64,000 nt of DNA from Streptomyces sp. Ag109_O5-10 (lineage in GTDB: Bacteria; Actinomycetota; Actinomycetes; Streptomycetales; Streptomycetaceae): the NCBI RefSeq assembly GCF_900105755.1, contig NZ_FNTQ01000001.1:4092001-4156000 (forward strand). The letters run 5' to 3'. Numbering within the stretch: the first letter of the stretch is position 1; each line of letters opens with the position of its first letter. Both the position numbers and the translations under genes were made by a program. A model generated the notes under the pieces. The model saw nothing but the letters and a program-made list of their open reading frames with translations. It had not been told where the DNA came from and did not search any database. Positions 60,199 through 64,000 of this stretch are shown here, in pieces.

Positions 60199-61857
60199 GT
60201 GACGGAGGCGGAGGACCGCAAGCCCAGGTCGGACGAGGCACGGTACGACCCGGAGCTCACGTCCGAGTTCGCCGTCCCTCGGGGCATCGAGGTCCCCGAG
60301 AGCGGGGGCGGCGAGCCGGAGACGACGTCCGAGTTCGCGGTGCCGGAAGGGCTCGCGGCGCCGCAGCCGGCGGCGGCCGAGCCGGAGGGGTCGGCGTTCA
60401 GCCGGCCGAGCACCTACAGCGCCCAGGACGCCCCGCCCGTCTTCACGCCCGCCTCCGGGTTCCCCGCGGTCAGCCTCGTCAAGGACGCGCCCTGGCAGGA
60501 CCGGATGCGCACGATGCTGCGCATGCCGGTGGCCGAGCGGCCGGCCGTGGAACCGGTGCAGAAGGCCGAGGAGGGCGCGCCCGCCGTCCCCCGCGTGCTC
60601 GACCTGACCCTGCGTATCGGGGAGTTGCTGCTGGCGGGCGGTGAGGGCGCGGAGGACGTGGAGGCCGCGATGTTCGCGGTCTGCCGGTCGTACGGGCTGG
60701 ACCGGTGCGAGCCCGGTGTCACCTTCACGCTGCTGGCGATCTCGTACCAGCCCTCGCTCGTCGACGACCCGGTGACCGCGTCCCGGACGGTGCGGCGGCG
60801 CGGGACCGACTACACGCGCCTGGCCGCCGTCTTCCGGCTCGTGGACGACCTCACCGACCCGGAGACCCATGTCTCCCTGGAGGAGGCCTACCGGCGGCTC
60901 GCCGCGATCCGCCGCAACCGGCACCCGTACCCCGGCTGGGCGCTGACCGCCGCGAGCGGACTGCTCGCGGGGGCCGCCTCCGTGCTGGTCGGCGGTGACG
61001 TGCTGGTGTTCGTGGCGGCCGCGATCGGCGCGATGCTGGGCGACCGGCTGGCGTGGCTGTGCGCGGGGCGGGGGCTGCCGGAGTTCTACCAGTTCATGAT
61101 CGCCGCCATGCCGCCGGCCGCGATCGGGATCGCCTTCTCGCTCGCCCACGTCGATGTCGCGGCGTCCGCCGTCGTCACCGGTGGGCTCTTCGCGCTGCTG
61201 CCCGGACGGGCCCTCGTCGCGGGCGTCCAGGACGGGCTCACCGGCTTCTACATCACCGCCTCCGCACGGCTGCTGGAGGTCATGTACTTCTTCGTCGGGA
61301 TCGTCATCGGGGTGCTGACGGTCCTGTACTTCGGCGTGAAGCTGGGTGGCCGGCTCAATCCCGACGCGGCGCTGGTCGGCTCCCACCGGCCGCTGCTGCA
61401 GATCGCCGCGTCGATGGTGCTGTCACTGACCTTCGCCGTCCTGCTCCAGCAGGAACGATCCACCGTGCTGGCGGTGACCCTCAACGGCGGTGTGGCATGG
61501 TGCGTCTACGGCGCGATGCACTACGCCGGGGGGATCTCGCCGGTCGCCTCCACGGCGGTGGCGGCGGGGCTGGTGGGGTTGTTCGGGCAGCTGCTGTCGC
61601 GGTACCGGTTCGCCTCCGCACTGCCGTACACGACGGCGGCGATCGGGCCGCTGCTGCCGGGGTCGGCGACCTATTTCGGGCTGCTGTCGATGGCTCAGAA
61701 CGAGGTCGACAAGGGGCTGGTGTCGCTGGCCAAGGCGGCGTCGCTCGCCATGGCCATCGCCATCGGGGTCAATCTGGGGTCGGAGATCTCCCGGCTGACC
61801 CTGCGGGTGGGGTCCGCCGGGAAGCGGCGGGCCGCGAAGCGGACGAGGGGGTTCTGA
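60199..61857 (+). CDS. Threonine/serine exporter family protein (ThrE-like)
   Basis: A 552-residue membrane protein. About 130 disordered N-terminal residues include two near-copies of TSEFAVP. The ThrE cytosolic domain follows (ARGELLLAGGEGAEDVEAAM region at ~135-150, GLDRCEPGVTFTLLAISYQP), then about ten helices (AASGLLAGAASVLVGGDVLV, MIAAMPPAAIGIAFSLAHVD, LLEVMYFFVGIVIGVLTVLY). Corynebacterium ThrE exports threonine and serine using proton motive force. GTG start behind GAAG. Confidence 0.9.
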   Translation: MTEAEDRKPRSDEARYDPELTSEFAVPRGIEVPESGGGEPETTSEFAVPEGLAAPQPAAAEPEGSAFSRPSTYSAQDAPPVFTPASGFPAVSLVKDAPWQDRMRTMLRMPVAERPAVEPVQKAEEGAPAVPRVLDLTLRIGELLLAGGEGAEDVEAAMFAVCRSYGLDRCEPGVTFTLLAISYQPSLVDDPVTASRTVRRRGTDYTRLAAVFRLVDDLTDPETHVSLEEAYRRLAAIRRNRHPYPGWALTAASGLLAGAASVLVGGDVLVFVAAAIGAMLGDRLAWLCAGRGLPEFYQFMIAAMPPAAIGIAFSLAHVDVAASAVVTGGLFALLPGRALVAGVQDGLTGFYITASARLLEVMYFFVGIVIGVLTVLYFGVKLGGRLNPDAALVGSHRPLLQIAASMVLSLTFAVLLQQERSTVLAVTLNGGVAWCVYGAMHYAGGISPVASTAVAAGLVGLFGQLLSRYRFASALPYTTAAIGPLLPGSATYFGLLSMAQNEVDKGLVSLAKAASLAMAIAIGVNLGSEISRLTLRVGSAGKRRAAKRTRGF

Positions 61858-61899
61858 GCGCCCGGTGGAGTGCGGGTCCAGGTGCTACGGCGGGTGCGG

Positions 61900-61950
61900 G
61901 TGGGTGGGGGTTGATCGCGCACTTCCCCGCGCCCCCGAAAGCGGGACGTT
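61900..61950. repeat. Intergenic repeat arm (GGTTGATCGCGCACTTCCCC)
   Basis: GGGGGTTGATCGCGCACTTC followed by CCCGCGCCCCCGAAAGCGGG is another member of the GGTCGCGCAGTTCC family, between two convergent genes. Confidence 0.55.
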
Positions 61951-61955
61951 GCCGC

Positions 61956-62939
61956 TTACGGAGCCCGGTAGTGGTCCTCGGTGTACGGGTTCTGCTGCTG
62001 GCCGTAGGTGTTCTGGTCGTAGGCGTTCTGGTCGTAGTACGGCTGCTGCTGGTCGTAGTACGGCTGCTGCTGCCCGTACCCGTGCTGCTGCTGGGGCTGG
62101 GGCTGCTGCCCGTACTGCTGCTGGGGTTGCTGCCCGTACTGCTGCTGGGGCTGCTGCCCGTACTGCTGCTGGGGCTGCTGCCCGTACTGCTGCGGGGTGT
62201 ACGTCGGCTCGATGCGGCGGAGCTGCGTCGTCGCGTCGTCCATCACCGGAGGTGCCGGGTACTGCCGGACCGGCTCCGGCTCCGGCTGCTGGGCGGCGGC
62301 CTTCTTGTCCTTCGCACGGGCCCGCAGGAACTCGATGACGATCGGGACCACCGAGACCAGGACGATCAGGATCAGGATCGCCTCGACGTTGTTCTTGACG
62401 AAGTCGATCTTGCCGAGCCAGGAGCCGAGGAGGGTGACGCCCGCGCCCCACAGGACGCCGCCGATGACGTTGAACGTCAGGAACGAGCGGTAGGCCATGC
62501 CGCTGACGCCGGCGATGATCGGCGTGAACGTGCGGATCACCGGCACGAAGCGGGCCAGGATCAGGGACTTGGGGCCGTGCTTCTCGAAGAACTCGTGCGC
62601 CTTGGTGACGTTCTCCTGCTTGAAGATGCGGGAGTCCGGGCGGTTGAAGAGCGACGGGCCGACCTTCTTGCCGAACATGTAGCCCGCCTGGTCGCCGAGG
62701 ATCGCGGCGAGGCAGATCAGCGCGATGGCGCCCCAGAGCGGGAAGTTGAGCTGGTTCGAGGTGATCAGCAGGCCGCAGGTGAAGAGGAGGGAGTCACCCG
62801 GGAGGAAGAAGCCGATCAGGAGGCCGGACTCGGCGAAGACCACCAGGAGCAGGCCCCAGATGCCGAACGAGTCGAGAAGTTGGTTCGGATCCAGCCAGCT
62901 CGGGCCGAGAGCGAGCGTCATCGCGGTTCCGGTCGTCAC
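61956..62939 (-). CDS. DedA family membrane protein with Gln/Tyr-rich C-terminal repeats
   Basis: A 327-residue protein. The DedA core (residues ~20-215) contains FAESGLLIGFFLPGDSLLFT, ILGDQAGYMFGKKVGPSLFN, FFEKHGPKSLILARFVPVIR and TFTPIIAGVSGMAYRSFLTF; the family includes undecaprenyl-phosphate and phospholipid transporters. The last ~110 residues are disordered with YGQQPQQQ repeated four times, encoded by a 24-bp DNA repeat at ~62100-62200. GTG start with AGGAG 10 nt upstream; ATG 62921 is possible. Confidence 0.9.
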   Translation of the reverse strand: MTTGTAMTLALGPSWLDPNQLLDSFGIWGLLLVVFAESGLLIGFFLPGDSLLFTCGLLITSNQLNFPLWGAIALICLAAILGDQAGYMFGKKVGPSLFNRPDSRIFKQENVTKAHEFFEKHGPKSLILARFVPVIRTFTPIIAGVSGMAYRSFLTFNVIGGVLWGAGVTLLGSWLGKIDFVKNNVEAILILIVLVSVVPIVIEFLRARAKDKKAAAQQPEPEPVRQYPAPPVMDDATTQLRRIEPTYTPQQYGQQPQQQYGQQPQQQYGQQPQQQYGQQPQPQQQHGYGQQQPYYDQQQPYYDQNAYDQNTYGQQQNPYTEDHYRAP

Positions 62940-63065
62940 GGTTTCCGGGCTCCTGAGGGGGAAGGCACATCGGGTTCCTTGTGCGGGCGCACAAAGCTAT
63001 CAACGTAAAGTGTCCGCCCCAGGTTCCACCGATGGAACCAGGGTGGCCTGTGCCCGGCCTGGGGA

Positions 63066-63443
63066 ATGGCTGTGGACATGGGTATCGAAGAGTACGGCGG
63101 CGGTCAGGGACCGCAGGCCGATGTGCTGGTCGTCACCACGAACGACGTTCCCGGGTACCGGGTGCGGGAGGTCGTCGGCGAGGTCTTCGGCCTGACCGTG
63201 CGCTCCCGGCACCTGGGCAGTCAGATCGGCGCCGGTCTGAAGTCGATGATCGGCGGCGAGCTGAAGGGGCTGACGAAGACGCTCGTCCAGACCCGCAACC
63301 AGGCCATGGAGCGGCTGATCGAGCAGGCACGCGCGCGTGGGGCCAACGCCGTGCTGGCCTTCCGGTTCGACGTGACCGAGGCGGCGGACACGGGGACCGA
63401 GGTCTGCGCGTACGGCACGGCCGTCGTCATCGACAGGGAGTAG
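63066..63443 (+). CDS. YbjQ/UPF0145 family heavy-metal-binding domain protein
   Basis: A 125-residue protein matching the YbjQ family: ADVLVVTTNDVPGYRVREVV, GEVFGLTVRSRHLGSQIGAG, LTKTLVQTRNQAMERLIEQA, ARGANAVLAFRFDVTEAADT. It forms a pentameric ring in structures; function unknown. ATG 63078 (MGIEEYG) is nearly as good a start. The coding sequence includes one CACGCGCGCGTG copy. Confidence 0.87.
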   Translation: MAVDMGIEEYGGGQGPQADVLVVTTNDVPGYRVREVVGEVFGLTVRSRHLGSQIGAGLKSMIGGELKGLTKTLVQTRNQAMERLIEQARARGANAVLAFRFDVTEAADTGTEVCAYGTAVVIDRE

Positions 63444-63479
63444 GGCCGGTGACCGGCAGGTGGTGAACCCGGGACCGGG

Positions 63480-64000
63480 TCAGGCCGGGTGCCGGGCCGC
63501 GTTCGCCTCGATCGCCTCCTTCAGGTGCTCGGCCAGCCCCGGGGCCATGGCGTCGTAGAAGGCCTTGAAGCGCTCGTCGGCGACGTACATGGCGGCGAGG
63601 CAGCGGTGCATCTCGGGCGGACAGTCGTAGAACCAGGCCGAGATGTGCCGGCGGTGCTCCTCCGCCATGTCCATGGCCCGTGCGCCGGCCGGCGGCTCGG
63701 CGGCGGTCACCAGGGCGGCGTAACGCGCGCTCCAGTCGTCGGCCTCGGCCTTCATGCGCTGCCAGTCGGCCTTGGTGTAGCGGGCCGCGCGGCGCTGGGA
63801 CTCGGCGTAGGCCTCGGTGCCGCCCCAGCGCTGCTCGGCCTCCTCGGCGTACTGCTCGGGGTCCTTGTCGCCGAATACCTCGAAGCGTTCCTCGGGGGTG
63901 AGGTCGATGCCCATCCTGCGTGCCTCCATGGCGTGCTCCACGGCCGCGGCCATCTGCTGCAGTTTCTCGATCCGGGCGGTCAGCAGGTCGTGCTGGCGGC
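63480..64000 (-). CDS. TipA-like MerR regulator (TipAS ligand-binding domain), N-terminus outside window
   Basis: The visible 173 codons begin inside the MerR coiled coil (RQHDLLTARIEKLQQMAAAV) and continue with a TipAS domain: IDLTPEERFEVFGDKDPEQY, YAEEAEQRWGGTEAYAESQR and a helical globin-like end (HRRHISAWFYDCPPEMHRCL, MYVADERFKAFYDAM). TipAS domains bind thiopeptide antibiotics and related drugs covalently or tightly, and the full protein activates its own promoter. The DNA-binding domain lies beyond 64000. Confidence 0.9.
   Translation of the reverse strand, partial: RQHDLLTARIEKLQQMAAAVEHAMEARRMGIDLTPEERFEVFGDKDPEQYAEEAEQRWGGTEAYAESQRRAARYTKADWQRMKAEADDWSARYAALVTAAEPPAGARAMDMAEEHRRHISAWFYDCPPEMHRCLAAMYVADERFKAFYDAMAPGLAEHLKEAIEANAARHPA

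Overview
The window is chromosomal DNA from a Streptomyces or very close relative. GC content is very high, most genes start with ATG or GTG, and the gene complement is the actinomycete core: radA-disA, mutY, sigE-cseABC, clpC, lsr2, panC-nadB-nadC-coaX, an orphan nuoD, the folate genes, ftsH-hpt-tilS, dacB and ppa. Order and content resemble what I recall of the S. coelicolor SCO3345-SCO3412 region; that comparison is from memory, not from a search.

Layout. 1-9.8 kb: a partial sugar isomerase/epimerase, a Ppx/GppA phosphatase, a sigma-like membrane protein, radA, disA (c-di-AMP synthase), a membrane protein and mutY. 9.8-13.4 kb: the cell-envelope stress operon sigE-cseA-cseB-cseC. 13.4-19 kb is accessory: a decayed methyltransferase gene full of small tandem duplications, an AraC/VOC pair, a TetR-controlled MFS exporter with three operator copies, a secreted M23 peptidase and a secreted HAD phosphatase. 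19.1-22.1 kb holds one large NACHT-LRR NTPase, the best candidate here for an immune-type gene. 22.2-28.5 kb: clpC (with two ClgR-type boxes), a primase-like or unknown protein, lsr2, a GNAT acetyltransferase, a BlaI-type repressor and small unknowns. 28.5-34.5 kb: a repeat array, then an overlapping operon for CoA and NAD synthesis. 34.6-46 kb: threonine aldolase, ArsR regulator, a NarL-type two-component pair, a MidA/NDUFAF7-like methyltransferase facing nuoD, two PH-domain membrane proteins and an esterase. 46.2-52 kb: an MprF-like protein and folP-folB-folK plus folE. 52-60 kb: a minus-strand run dacB, metalloprotease, tilS, hpt, ftsH, divergent from ppa. 60-64 kb: ThrE-type exporter, DedA protein, YbjQ-like protein and a partial TipA-type MerR regulator.

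Two 169-bp copies of a hairpin-forming MITE-like element (7696-7864 and 18864-19032) bracket the sigE/accessory segment, the second lying 36 bp before the NACHT gene. Other unexplained structure: exact-period minisatellites of 46 bp (28555-28890) and 23 bp (57645-57821), a strongly over-represented 12-bp palindrome CACGCGCGCGTG (10 exact copies), and a family of GGTCGCGCAGTTCC-type intergenic hairpins. About sixteen genes have a TANNNT hexamer 6-8 nt before the start codon and no obvious ribosome binding site, suggesting many leaderless mRNAs.
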